Position numbers and translations under genes: made by a program
In this document: in pieces, positions 43,673 to 52,557 of the stretch
Layout of the letters: every line of letters starts with the position of its first letter
Position numbering within the stretch: position 1 is the stretch's first letter
Source of the DNA: Rhodobacteraceae bacterium WD3A24
GTDB taxonomy: Bacteria; Pseudomonadota; Alphaproteobacteria; Rhodobacterales; Rhodobacteraceae
Reading direction: 5' to 3'
Length of the DNA: 64,000 nt
Assembly: GCA_002967695.1 (NCBI GenBank)
Contig: PUHN01000004.1
Span: 54,461 to 118,460 of the forward strand
Notes under the pieces: generated by a model
Seen by the model: only the letters and a program-made list of their open reading frames with translations
The model's database searches: none
What the model was told of the DNA's origin: nothing

Positions 43673-44753
43673 GCGCGGCGCTGCGGCGTGCGCGCCGCAA
43701 CCCGGCCGAGGCGAGCGTCGACCACACCAGCCCCATGAGCGCCGCCAGCGCGGCGCCCAAGGCGCCGAGCGTCCACCAGACCTCGTCAGCCAGTCGCAGC
43801 GTGGCGCGCAGGAACCGCGCCTTTCCCAGAATTTCGAGCCGCCCGACCGTGCCCGCGCCCAGGGTTTCGGCGGCGCGGGCGGCACGGGTCGCCTCGGCCG
43901 GGGTGTCGAGGCGCGAAAAGACATGCAGCGCCCCCGGCACCCCCAGCACCGTGCGCAGCCGCCCCGCCGCCCGCATGGCGGTTGCGGCCGGGGCCAGCGC
44001 GCCGGGGCGGATCAGGGCCGCAAGATCGCCCGGCCTGCGGACCTCGCCGAGGCGCGACCAGTCGATCCCCTGCCGTGCCGCGCGGCTCAGGCGGGCCGTC
44101 ATTGCCGGTGAAATCCGCCCCATTTGCCATGCCGCCTTGCCCAGCCCGGCCCCGGCCTTGATGGTCAGGCTGGTGCCCAGCGTGGCCGGTCCTGCCGCCA
44201 CGGCGGCGAGTCCGACGGCCGAGAGCGCCAACTCGACCTCGTCGACATCACGGCCCGCGGCACGGGCCGCGCCCGCGCGTGCCAACCCGGCGAGATCGCC
44301 CAGCGGGGTGAGCTCCACCGGCGCGCGGCAGGCCACAAGCGTTGACAGCGTGCATTGGCCGGCATCCCACATGCACGACAGGCACGCCCCGCCACGCGCC
44401 AGCAGCCCGTGATCGGCCTGTCGCAGCGTGTCGATCCGCGCCGCGAGCGGGTCGGGCAGGGCGATGTCGCGTTCGGCGGCGACGGCCTCGACCGCCTCGA
44501 TGGCCAGCCAGTTGCGCGGCTGCGCGTCGAGCAGCGCGCGCAGCCGCGCCGCGATCCGCTCCTCGGTGGCGTGGCGCGCCAGCGCGGCATCCATCGCCGG
44601 GCCGATTTCCGCCGTCGCGCGGTCGATCAGAAGCCCGCCCGCCGGGCTGCGATAGAGCTGCCAGCCGTTCCAGCCCGACAGTGCGAGCGAGACGACCAGC
44701 GCCACCGCGAGCAGCGCGCGGAGGATCCGCCGGCCGCCGCCCGCGCGCGGCAT
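43665..44753 (-). CDS. Membrane-anchored protein of unknown function downstream of trpS
   Basis: A 362-residue protein with an N-terminal transmembrane anchor (about 10-30) and a C-terminal one (about 325-345), so most of it should lie in the periplasm. The middle is Ala/Arg-rich and helical with a Cys cluster (GGACLSCMWDAGQCTL ... VACRAP), two predicted amphipathic or short hydrophobic stretches near 190-215, and no motif I recognise. It begins one base after trpS ends, in the same direction, so it is probably co-transcribed. Confidence 0.68.
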   Translation of the reverse strand: MPRAGGGRRILRALLAVALVVSLALSGWNGWQLYRSPAGGLLIDRATAEIGPAMDAALARHATEERIAARLRALLDAQPRNWLAIEAVEAVAAERDIALPDPLAARIDTLRQADHGLLARGGACLSCMWDAGQCTLSTLVACRAPVELTPLGDLAGLARAGAARAAGRDVDEVELALSAVGLAAVAAGPATLGTSLTIKAGAGLGKAAWQMGRISPAMTARLSRAARQGIDWSRLGEVRRPGDLAALIRPGALAPAATAMRAAGRLRTVLGVPGALHVFSRLDTPAEATRAARAAETLGAGTVGRLEILGKARFLRATLRLADEVWWTLGALGAALAALMGLVWSTLASAGLRRARRSAALR

Positions 44754-44754
44754 T

Positions 44755-45792
44755 CTACACCGGCCGGCCCGGCCGGGAGCGCACCATCCCGACGATGTCG
44801 TAGACCCGCTCCAGAATCGGCCGGGCGATCACGTCGGCGCGCTCGGCCCCCCATCCCAGGAGCCGGTCGATCTCGGCCGTGTCCTGCAAGAGCCGGTTCA
44901 TCTCGGCATTGATGGGGCTGAGCCGGGCGACGGCGAGTTCGGCCAGCGCGGGCTTGAACTCGCCGAAACCCCGGCCGGCATAGTCGGCGAGCACGCTCTC
45001 GACGTTGCGATCCGACAGCGCGGCGAAGATGTTGACGAGATTGCGCGCCTCGGGGCGATCCTCCAGCCCCTCGGCGGTCTCGGGCAGTGGCTCGGGGTCG
45101 GTGCGGGCCTTGCGGATCTTGAGGCTGATCGTGTCGGCGTCGTCGGTCAGGTTGATGCGCGTCATGTCCGACGGGTCGGATTTCGACATCTTTTTCGTGC
45201 CGTCGCGCAGGCTCATCACGCGGGTCGCGGTGCCCTCGATCACCGGCTCGACGAGGGGAAAGAAATCCACGCCGAAATCGTGGTTGAACTTGATCGCGAT
45301 CTCGCGCGTGAGCTCCAGGTGCTGCTTCTGGTCCTCGCCCACGGGGACGTGGGTGGCGTGATAGGCAAGGATGTCGGCGGCCATCAGGCTGGGATAGGCG
45401 AACAACCCGACCGAGGCGTTCTCGCGGTGCTTGCCGGCCTTGTCCTTGAACTGCGTCATCCGGCTGAGCCAGCCCATCCGCGCGACGCAGTTGAAGATCC
45501 AGGCCAGCTCGGCATGGGCCGAGACCTGGCTCTGGTTGAACAGGATCGACCGCTGCGGGTCGATGCCCGCGGCGATGAAGCCCGCCGCCATCGCGCGGGT
45601 GGCGTGGCGCAGCGCCTCGGGTTCCTGCCAGACGGTGATCGCGTGCAGATCGACGAGGCAGTAGAGCGTCTCGACGCCCTCGTTCTGCGTCTCGACGAAG
45701 CGCTTGAGCGCGCCCAGGTAATTGCCGAGCGTGAGCCCGCCCGAGGGCTGGATGCCCGAAAAGACGCGGGGAGCCCGGGCCGCTTGCGTCAT
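44755..45792 (-). CDS. trpS: Tryptophan-tRNA ligase
   Basis: A 345-residue class Ic synthetase. The HIGH-equivalent is [14 protein letters not shown], followed by the [10 protein letters not shown] region, and the KMSKS loop is present as [10 protein letters not shown]. It charges tRNA-Trp. The ATG at 45792 fits the family start (VFSGIQPSG); upstream in-frame starts lack support. In many alphaproteobacteria it follows murJ; here two rightward genes intervene. Confidence 0.95.
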   Translation of the reverse strand: MTQAARAPRVFSGIQPSGGLTLGNYLGALKRFVETQNEGVETLYCLVDLHAITVWQEPEALRHATRAMAAGFIAAGIDPQRSILFNQSQVSAHAELAWIFNCVARMGWLSRMTQFKDKAGKHRENASVGLFAYPSLMAADILAYHATHVPVGEDQKQHLELTREIAIKFNHDFGVDFFPLVEPVIEGTATRVMSLRDGTKKMSKSDPSDMTRINLTDDADTISLKIRKARTDPEPLPETAEGLEDRPEARNLVNIFAALSDRNVESVLADYAGRGFGEFKPALAELAVARLSPINAEMNRLLQDTAEIDRLLGWGAERADVIARPILERVYDIVGMVRSRPGRPV

Positions 45793-45892
45793 GGCGTGTC
45801 TCCGTGCTGGAAATTGGCGTTGCAACCGCTTATCGCCGGGGGCGTGGGCCGTCAACACGGCCGGTCCGCCGTGGCCCGCCAAGGAGAATCCG

Positions 45893-46582
45893 ATGTCCGA
45901 GCATGACCACGCCGCGCCCCCGCTCAACCCGTTGCCGGGGATGTTGTGGCTGATCCTGCTGGCGGTGGCCCTGCCCGAGGCGTTGTTTACGCTGGGGGAA
46001 CTGGGCGCGATCGGCGGGCCCGAGGCCGCCGGGTGGCGGCTGGAGGCGGCGCAGCGGCTGGGCTTTTCCGGCGCGGTTCTCGAATGGATGATCGAGAATG
46101 GCCGCTTCCCGCCCGATCACCTGATGCGCCTTGCCGCCTATTCGTTTGTCCAGGCCAGCGCGGTGCAGGCGGTCTTCGCGCTGGTGCTGCTCGCCGCGCT
46201 GGGCAAGATGGTCGGCGAGCGGGTCGCGCCGCTGGCGCTGCTGGCGCTGTTCTGGCTGCCTGCGGTGGCCGGGGCGCTGGTCTATGGTCTTGCCTTGGCC
46301 GAGGCGCGGCTTCTGATCGGCGCGCTGCCGGGAATCTTCGGGCTGGTGGGGGCGTTCACCTGGCTGTTGCAGCACGATCTGGCCGCGAAGGGCGCGCGCC
46401 GCTGGCCGGCCTTTTCGATCATCGCGGTGCTTTTGGCCGCACGGCTCGGCATTGGTCTGGTCGTGGGGCTCGACAAAGCCTGGCTGGCCGAGATCGCGGG
46501 GTTCGCCGTGGGTTTCCGCCTGACAGGCATTGTCGAGCCCGGCGGCTGGACCCGCAGTCTGAGGTGGCTCAGACGGCGTTGA
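45893..46582 (+). CDS. Rhomboid-fold membrane protein lacking catalytic residues
   Basis: A 229-residue protein with six hydrophobic segments in the rhomboid pattern. The helix that carries the His-x-x-x-His-x-x-x-Asn group in active rhomboids reads [17 protein letters not shown] (both His are Gln, Asn is Ala). The Ser helix reads [14 protein letters not shown] instead of GxSG, and the last helix has EIAGFAVGF where the catalytic His is expected. It is therefore an inactive rhomboid relative, probably a binding or chaperone protein for membrane helices. The ATG at 45893 has an AAGGAG site; it is divergent from trpS. Confidence 0.72.
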   Translation: MSEHDHAAPPLNPLPGMLWLILLAVALPEALFTLGELGAIGGPEAAGWRLEAAQRLGFSGAVLEWMIENGRFPPDHLMRLAAYSFVQASAVQAVFALVLLAALGKMVGERVAPLALLALFWLPAVAGALVYGLALAEARLLIGALPGIFGLVGAFTWLLQHDLAAKGARRWPAFSIIAVLLAARLGIGLVVGLDKAWLAEIAGFAVGFRLTGIVEPGGWTRSLRWLRRR

Positions 46583-46606
46583 GGCGGCTGCTTCGCACAG
46601 ACGCGC

Positions 46607-46624
46607 CGTTGACAGCTGTCAACG
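46607..46624. promoter_or_regulatory. Perfect 18-bp palindrome upstream of dodecin
   Basis: CGTTGACAGCTGTCAACG is fully self-complementary with no spacer. It lies 24 bases after the rhomboid-like gene and 85 bases before the dodecin start. It contains TTGACA, so it could combine a -35 element with an operator, but no -10 at the right spacing is evident. Confidence 0.5.
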
Positions 46625-46709
46625 ACAGCCGCCCGGATCATGATGTATCACGCACACTCCATTCACCGTGCCGCAGGATGGCGGCCATGACGGGAGGCGC
46701 GAGACAGAG

Positions 46710-46907
46710 ATGCTGAAAGTGATCGAGGTGCTGGCCGAATCCGACAAGAGTTTCGAGGACGCCGCGCAGGTGGCGGTGAGCAAGGCGGCCGAGTCGGTTC
46801 ACAACATCAAGTCCATCTATATCAAGGAGATGGAGGCCACGGTGGATAACGACAGGGTCGTCAAGTACCGCATCAACGGCAAGATCAGTTTCGTTCTGGA
46901 CGACTGA
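46710..46907 (+). CDS. Dodecin, flavin-binding
   Basis: A 65-residue protein: VIEVLAESDKSFEDAAQVAVSKAAESVHNIKSIYIKEMEATV and RYRINGKISFVLD-type end. Length and sequence match the dodecin family, which forms 12-subunit cages storing or buffering riboflavin/FMN. The conserved aromatic Trp that stacks on flavin in archaeal dodecins is Tyr-region sequence here (SIYIKEM), as in many bacterial members. It is convergent with murJ, 15 bases away. Confidence 0.9.
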   Translation: MLKVIEVLAESDKSFEDAAQVAVSKAAESVHNIKSIYIKEMEATVDNDRVVKYRINGKISFVLDD

Positions 46908-46922
46908 TCCGCGGCCCCGGCG

Positions 46923-48461
46923 TCACCGCCTGAGTGCGGCACGGAAATCCGCCGCGCGGAAGGCGCCGATGCGCGCGCCGATGGCGAAATAGCTGAGGAT
47001 ACCCGCCCCCACCAGGGCGGCCAGCGCGGCGTAGCGCCAGCCGGGGGTGTCGAAAGCGGGGCCGAGCGCCCGTGCCAGGACGATCAGCACCACCCCCATC
47101 AGCCCCGCGGCGGCCGCGATCCGGCCGATGCGGGCGCGAAAGCGGGCGTCGAGATCGACAGCCGTGCCCATGGGCCGCGAGCCGTGCCAGAGCTGGAACA
47201 CCATCGCCCAGCCCGCCACCGTGGTGCCCAGCGCGGCCGCCGAGAAGCCGATCACGGGCGCCAGCGCCACGGCCACGAGCGCGTTGACCCCCAGCGCCCA
47301 GACGGCGTAGCGGAAGGGGCTTTTGGTATCCTCGCGCGCGAAGAACAGCGGCTGCAGCACCTTGTGCAGCACGAAGGCCGGAAGCCCCGCGCCATAGACC
47401 GCCACCGCCAGCGCCGTCGCCGCGGCGTCCCCGCCGTCGAAGCGGCCGCGCTCGAACAGCACCGAGACCAGCGGGCCGGGAATGACGATCAGTGCCACCG
47501 CCGAGGGCAGCGTGAGCGCCAGCGCGAACTCGGCCGCGCGGTTGAAGGAGTGCCGCCCGCCGGCGGTGTCCTCGGCGCGCAGCTTGCGCGAAAGGTCGGG
47601 CAGCAGGACCACCCCGATGGCGATGCCCACCACCCCGAGAGGGAGCTGATAGAGCCGGTCGGCATAGGCCAGCCACGCGATCGCCCCGTCAAAGAAGCTG
47701 GCCACCTGCCGGCCGACGATCAGGTTGATCTGCATCACCCCGCCCGCCAGCATCGCGGGGAAGGCGACCGCGGCCAGCCGCTTCATCTCGGGGGTCAGCC
47801 GCGGGCGCGCCGGGACGATGCGCACCCCCGCCCGCGCCGCCGCGGTCCAGACCAGCGCGAGCTGCGCGATGCCGGCCAGCGGCACCGCCCAGGCCAGCGC
47901 GTCGCCCACGGGCCAGCCCAGCGCGTCGGCCAGCAGCATCGCCGCGATGAAGGTCAGGTTCAGCAGGATCGGCGCGGCGGCGGCGGCGGCGAAACGCCCC
48001 GTCGCGTTGAGCACCCCCGACAGCAGCGCGGCGAGCGAGATGAACAGGATATAGGGAAAGGCGATGCGCCCGAAGGCGGTGGCCAGCCCCAGCCGCTCGT
48101 CGGCGGCAAAGCCCCCGGCCATCGCCAACACCAGAAGCGGCATGGCAAGCTGCGCGGCAAGGGTAAAAGCGATCAGCACCGTGCCCAGCCCCGAGAATGC
48201 CTCGCGCGCGAAGCCTTCGGCATCCTCGCCGCCCTCGTAGCGCTTCGAGAACATCGGCACGAAGGCCATGTTGAACGCCCCCTCGGCGAAGAAGCGGCGG
48301 AACATGTTGGGCAGGGCGAAGGCCACCAGAAACGCCTCGGCCACCGGCCCGGCGCCGAGAAAGGCGGCCATCAGGATGTCGCGCACGAAGCCCAGCACGC
48401 GGCTGGCCATCGTCCACGCGCCCACGGTCACGAACCCCGTGACGAGCCGGATTGCGCGCAT
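46923..48461 (-). CDS. murJ: Lipid II flippase MurJ
   Basis: A 512-residue MOP-superfamily membrane protein with about 14 helices. RDILMAAFLGAGPVAEAFLVAFALPNMFRRFFAEGAFNMAFVPMF carries the Arg residues of the MurJ central cavity. It flips lipid-linked peptidoglycan precursor across the inner membrane. The ATG overlaps the glnD stop by one base (TGATG), so it is translationally linked to glnD, as usual in alphaproteobacteria. Confidence 0.94.
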   Translation of the reverse strand: MRAIRLVTGFVTVGAWTMASRVLGFVRDILMAAFLGAGPVAEAFLVAFALPNMFRRFFAEGAFNMAFVPMFSKRYEGGEDAEGFAREAFSGLGTVLIAFTLAAQLAMPLLVLAMAGGFAADERLGLATAFGRIAFPYILFISLAALLSGVLNATGRFAAAAAAPILLNLTFIAAMLLADALGWPVGDALAWAVPLAGIAQLALVWTAAARAGVRIVPARPRLTPEMKRLAAVAFPAMLAGGVMQINLIVGRQVASFFDGAIAWLAYADRLYQLPLGVVGIAIGVVLLPDLSRKLRAEDTAGGRHSFNRAAEFALALTLPSAVALIVIPGPLVSVLFERGRFDGGDAAATALAVAVYGAGLPAFVLHKVLQPLFFAREDTKSPFRYAVWALGVNALVAVALAPVIGFSAAALGTTVAGWAMVFQLWHGSRPMGTAVDLDARFRARIGRIAAAAGLMGVVLIVLARALGPAFDTPGWRYAALAALVGAGILSYFAIGARIGAFRAADFRAALRR

Positions 48462-51295
48462 CAGCCCTCCGCCCGCTCCGCCGCCTGGGCGATGGCCTCG
48501 CGCAGCTTGCGCTCCAGCGCACGCTGCCGGGCGCGGCCGTGCAGCTTGAGCCCGAACATGTCCTTGACATAGAAGCTGTCGACCACCTGCGCGCCATAGG
48601 TCGCGATGACGGCGCTGGCGATGTAGATGTTGTTGGCCGCCAGCGTGCGTGTGAGATCATAGAGCAGGCCGGGGCGGTCGCGGGTATCCACCTCGATGAT
48701 GGTGTAGATTTCCGAGCCCTCGTTGTCGAAGGTGATCGATGTGGGGATGCGGAACTGGCGCTCGCGCTTCTTGAGCTTGTCGCGCCCGGCCAGAGCGTCG
48801 GAGGCGACGACCTCTCCGGCAAAGGTCTTTTCGATCATCTCGCGCAGGCGCGGCAGCCGCTCGGCCTCGTAGGGGTGTCCCTCGCCGTCCTGTATCCAGA
48901 AGATCGCCGTGGCGTAGCCGTCGCGCGTGGTGTAGGTGCGCGCGTCCACCACATTGGCCCCCACCAGCGCCAGCGCGCCCGCCAGCCGCGAGAAGATGCC
49001 GGGATGGTCGGCCAGCGCGAAGCAGGCGCGGGTGGCGTCGCGATCCTCGTCGGGGTGCAGGTCGATGCGGATCTCGTCATCGCCGATGCCGCGCAGCAGA
49101 TTGGCGAACAGCACATGCGTCTCGGTCGAGAGCCCCTGCCAGTAGGGGCCGTAATGGCGCTGGGTCTCGCGGCGGATGTCGCGGCGGTCCCAGTCAACGA
49201 GTTCGGCGCGCAGGGCGCGCTTGGCCTCGGCCTCGCGGTTCTCGCGGTTGAGATCCTCCAGCCCGGTCTCCAGCGCGCCGGCGGTTTCGCGGTAGAGTTG
49301 GCGCAGCAGCATGGCCTTCCAGTTGTTCCAGGTGCCCGGCCCCACCCCGCGGATGTCGCAGACGGTGACGACGGTGAGCAGATCGAGCCGCTTGCGCGTG
49401 CGCACCGCCTTGGCGAAGTCGCGGATGGTGCGCGGGTCGGCGATGTCGCGTTTCTGCGCCATGTCCGACATCAGCAGGTGGTGGCGCACCAGCCACTCGA
49501 CGGTTTCGGATTCGGCGGCCGTCAGCCCCAGCCGGGGCGCGATGCGCCGCGCGATCCGCGCACCCAGCACCGAGTGATCCTCGGGCCGGCCCTTGCCGAT
49601 ATCATGCAGCAGCAGCGCGACATAGAGCACCCGGCGGTTGATGTCCTCCTTGAGGATGCGGCTGGCGATGGGCAGCTCTTCGGTGAGCTCCTCGCGCTCG
49701 ATCTGCGCGAGCGTCGAGATCGTCTGGATGGTGTGCTCGTCCACCGTGTAGTGGTGGTAGACGTTGAACTGCATCATCGCCACGATCGGCTCGAATTCGG
49801 GGATGAAGGCGCCCAGAACGCCCAGCTCGTTCATCCGCCGGAGCGCGCGCTCGGGGTTGCCGCGCTTGAGCAGCATGTCGAGAAAGATGCGGTTGGCCTC
49901 GCGGCTCTCGCGCAGGCGGCGGTCGAACCTGTCCAGATTCGCCGCGATCAGCCGCATCGCCTCGGGGTGCAGCAGAAGGCCGGTGCGCAGCGCCTCGTCG
50001 AAGATGCGCAGCAGGTTGACCGGATCGGCGAGAAAGGCGTCCGGGTCGGAGACGGTCAGGCGGTTGCGCACCACGCGGTAGCCGCGGCGCGTGCGCTTGC
50101 GCCGGCGCAACAGCCCCACCAGCATCGGCTCGCGCTTGACGTGGCGCTCCTCCAGCGCGGTCAGGAATATCCGCGTGAGCTCGCCCACCCGTGTCGCGTG
50201 GCGGAAATATTCCTGCATGAAATGCTCGACCGCGCGGCGCCCGCCATGATCGGTGTAGCCCATGCGCTCGGCCACCTCGACCTGCAGATCAAAGGTCAGC
50301 TGGTCGGCGGCCCGCCCGGCGATGTAGTGCATGTGGCAGCGCACGGCCCACAGGAAGGTCTCCGCATCGCGGAACTGGGCGTATTCGTCGGCGGAGAAGA
50401 CGCCCAGATCCACCAGCTCGGCGGCCTGATCGACGTGGTGGATGTATTTGGCGATCCAGTACAGCGCCTGCAGGTCGCGCAGCCCGCCCTTGCCCTCCTT
50501 GACATTGGGTTCGAGGATATAGCGCTGCCCGCCTTGCCGGCGATGGCGCTCGGCGCGCTCGGCGAGCTTGGCCTCGATGAAGGCGGGCGCGGTCCTGGCG
50601 AAGAGCTCGCTCCAAAGACGGCTGTCGAGTTCGCGTGCAAGGCCCTGGTCGCCGTAGAGATAGCGGTTTTCCAGAAGGGCGGTGCGGATCGTGTGGTCCT
50701 CGCGGCCCAGCCGCAGACAATCTTCCACGGTGCGGGTAGCGTGGCCCACCTTGAGCCGCAGATCCCACAGGATGTAGAGCGTGCTCTCGATCACGCTCTC
50801 GGCCCAGCCGGTGACCTTCCATGGCGTCAGGAACAGCAGATCGACATCGGAATGCGGCGCCATCTCGGTGCGGCCGAAGCCGCCGACGGCCAGCACGGCG
50901 AGCCGCTCGCCGTCGGTGGGGGTGGCCAGCGGGTGGAGATGGTCGATCGCGACGTCGAGCGCGCAGCACACCAGCCCGTCGATCAGGTAGCTCTGCGAAT
51001 GCACGAGCGAGCGCGCCGCCCGCGGCCGCGCGCGAAAGGCCGTCTCCAGCGCCGCGCTGCCGCGCTTGCGCGCCGCGTCGAGGCTCTCCACCGTCCGCAG
51101 CCGGATCTCGCGCCTGTCCTCGGCCGCGTCGATCGCGGCGCCGAGTTCGGCGCGCACCGCAGCGGCGTCGAAGATCTCCTCGGCGGGGAGGAGCAGATCG
51201 TCGGGCGGGGCGGGCGGCGGCGCATCCGCCGCCGCAGGCACCGGCGACGCGGCCTCAGAAACCGGCGGCGCCGAAGCTTCTCGGGGCTGGGTCAA
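48461..51295 (-). CDS. glnD: Bifunctional [protein-PII] uridylyltransferase / uridylyl-removing enzyme
   Basis: A 944-residue nitrogen sensor. The nucleotidyltransferase motif is GGFGRTEMAPHSDVDLLFL, followed by the PII-UTase helical region, an HD phosphohydrolase domain (VALLLHDIGKGRPEDHS) and two C-terminal ACT domains that bind glutamine. It uridylylates the PII protein (gene at 63284) when nitrogen is short. The start is TTG at 51295, preceded by a GAGGTGAG site five bases away. This makes the first codons overlap the end of the LpoA-like gene by 41 bases; a later start cannot be ruled out. Confidence 0.93.
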   Translation of the reverse strand: MTQPREASAPPVSEAASPVPAAADAPPPAPPDDLLLPAEEIFDAAAVRAELGAAIDAAEDRREIRLRTVESLDAARKRGSAALETAFRARPRAARSLVHSQSYLIDGLVCCALDVAIDHLHPLATPTDGERLAVLAVGGFGRTEMAPHSDVDLLFLTPWKVTGWAESVIESTLYILWDLRLKVGHATRTVEDCLRLGREDHTIRTALLENRYLYGDQGLARELDSRLWSELFARTAPAFIEAKLAERAERHRRQGGQRYILEPNVKEGKGGLRDLQALYWIAKYIHHVDQAAELVDLGVFSADEYAQFRDAETFLWAVRCHMHYIAGRAADQLTFDLQVEVAERMGYTDHGGRRAVEHFMQEYFRHATRVGELTRIFLTALEERHVKREPMLVGLLRRRKRTRRGYRVVRNRLTVSDPDAFLADPVNLLRIFDEALRTGLLLHPEAMRLIAANLDRFDRRLRESREANRIFLDMLLKRGNPERALRRMNELGVLGAFIPEFEPIVAMMQFNVYHHYTVDEHTIQTISTLAQIEREELTEELPIASRILKEDINRRVLYVALLLHDIGKGRPEDHSVLGARIARRIAPRLGLTAAESETVEWLVRHHLLMSDMAQKRDIADPRTIRDFAKAVRTRKRLDLLTVVTVCDIRGVGPGTWNNWKAMLLRQLYRETAGALETGLEDLNRENREAEAKRALRAELVDWDRRDIRRETQRHYGPYWQGLSTETHVLFANLLRGIGDDEIRIDLHPDEDRDATRACFALADHPGIFSRLAGALALVGANVVDARTYTTRDGYATAIFWIQDGEGHPYEAERLPRLREMIEKTFAGEVVASDALAGRDKLKKRERQFRIPTSITFDNEGSEIYTIIEVDTRDRPGLLYDLTRTLAANNIYIASAVIATYGAQVVDSFYVKDMFGLKLHGRARQRALERKLREAIAQAAERAEG

Positions 51296-52460
51296 TCACA
51301 CTCACCTCGTTGTCGCGGATCGTGGCAACCGCCAGCGCCCGTTCGTTGGTGCCGTCGGGCAGCAGGCGGAAGACGCCGTTCACCCCGGCGAACCCCGAGG
51401 GCTGGGTGAGCGACGCGCGGGTCAGCGCGTCGCCCCCCCGCGATTCCAGCAGCGCCCCGATCGCGGCGATCCCGTCATATCCGAGCCCCGCGATGGTCTC
51501 CGGCGCCGAGCCGTAGCGCGACTCGTAGCGCGCGCGGAACCGCGCCGCCAGATCGGGATCGGGCATCGCGAACCAGCCGCCCTGAAGCTGACGCTCCTCG
51601 AGCGTGGAGGCGGGCACATCCCAGCGGGTCAGCCCGATATACTGATAGTCCTCGGGGTCGACACGGTTCTCGGACAGAAGCTGCGTGACCAGCGGCAGCG
51701 CGCCGGCGCTGTCGGAGGTGAAGACCACCGCGCGGGCACCCGATTCGCGGATGCCCTCGACCATGTCGGACAGCGCGTCCACGACCCCCTGCTGCGAGAA
51801 CTCGAAGGATTCGACGGTGGCCACGCGCACGCCGGTGGCGCGGGCGGCATCCTCGACCGCCCGGCGGCCCACATCGCCGGCATTGGTCCGCTCCTGAACG
51901 ACGGCCACCCGGCCGATCTCCTGGGTGCCTGCATGCGCCAGAAGCCGCCGCGCCGTGTTGGCAAAGGTCGGCCCCAGCACGAAGACGTTGCCGCCGGCGA
52001 CCTCCGGGTTGTTCGAGAAGCTCAGCACGTTGATACCGTGATCGGCCACCGCCTGGCCGGCGGCACGGGCCGCGCCCGAAAAGACCGGGCCCAGGATGAT
52101 GTCGGCGCCGTCGGCCGCGGCGCGCCGGGCCACCTCGCCGGCGCGCTCGGGACGGCCGGCGGTGTCGTAGACGCGCAGCTCGATCCGGTCGGTGCCGAGA
52201 TCGGCGACGGCCATGCGCGCGGCGTTCTCGAGATTGCGCGCGAGCGCGTCGTTGCCCGAGTCCCCCGAGCCGCCGGGCACCAGAAGTGCGACATCGACAG
52301 TCTCCTGCGCGCTCAGGCGCGCGCCGCCGCCGCCGGGGGAGAGGCCTATCTCACCGGGCGCGCAGGCGGCGACCAGCAGGCCGAGCGTGGCGACAAGCGC
52401 CAGCGGGGCGGTGGCGCGGCGGCGCGGCGCCTTGCGCTGCGCAGTCAAAAAGGCGAACAT
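51255..52460 (-). CDS. LpoA-like penicillin-binding protein activator (lipoprotein)
   Basis: A 401-residue lipoprotein. The signal peptide ends in a lipobox (LLVAACAPG). The rest is a type 1 periplasmic binding fold: TVDVALLVPGGSGDSGNDAL, GADIILGPVFSGAARA, INVLSFSNNPEVAGGNVFVLG, RAVVFTSDSAGALPLVTQLL. This matches the LpoA / leucine-binding-like family found next to rsmI in proteobacteria, which activates PBP1A; unlike E. coli LpoA it lacks the N-terminal TPR half. The ATG at 52460 has an AGGGAGG site. It is divergent from rsmI. Confidence 0.83.
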   Translation of the reverse strand: MFAFLTAQRKAPRRRATAPLALVATLGLLVAACAPGEIGLSPGGGGARLSAQETVDVALLVPGGSGDSGNDALARNLENAARMAVADLGTDRIELRVYDTAGRPERAGEVARRAAADGADIILGPVFSGAARAAGQAVADHGINVLSFSNNPEVAGGNVFVLGPTFANTARRLLAHAGTQEIGRVAVVQERTNAGDVGRRAVEDAARATGVRVATVESFEFSQQGVVDALSDMVEGIRESGARAVVFTSDSAGALPLVTQLLSENRVDPEDYQYIGLTRWDVPASTLEERQLQGGWFAMPDPDLAARFRARYESRYGSAPETIAGLGYDGIAAIGALLESRGGDALTRASLTQPSGFAGVNGVFRLLPDGTNERALAVATIRDNEVSVIDPAPRSFGAAGF

Positions 52461-52557
52461 GCGGCATCCTCCCTGCATCGGGTGCGGCGCTGGTTGTCGG
52501 GGCCGAGACTAGGCGCTCGGCGCGGCGAAGTAAACTTTGCAACGAAAGGGGCCGCGC

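Noticed and set aside
46609..46637. Sigma-70 promoter based on TTGACA inside the 18-bp palindrome
   Set aside because: No acceptable -10 hexamer lies 16-18 bases downstream, so only the palindrome is reported.
48452..51409. A 985-codon open frame on the plus strand
   Set aside because: It mirrors glnD on the other strand and has no recognisable domain; the long open reading is a product of high GC at third positions.
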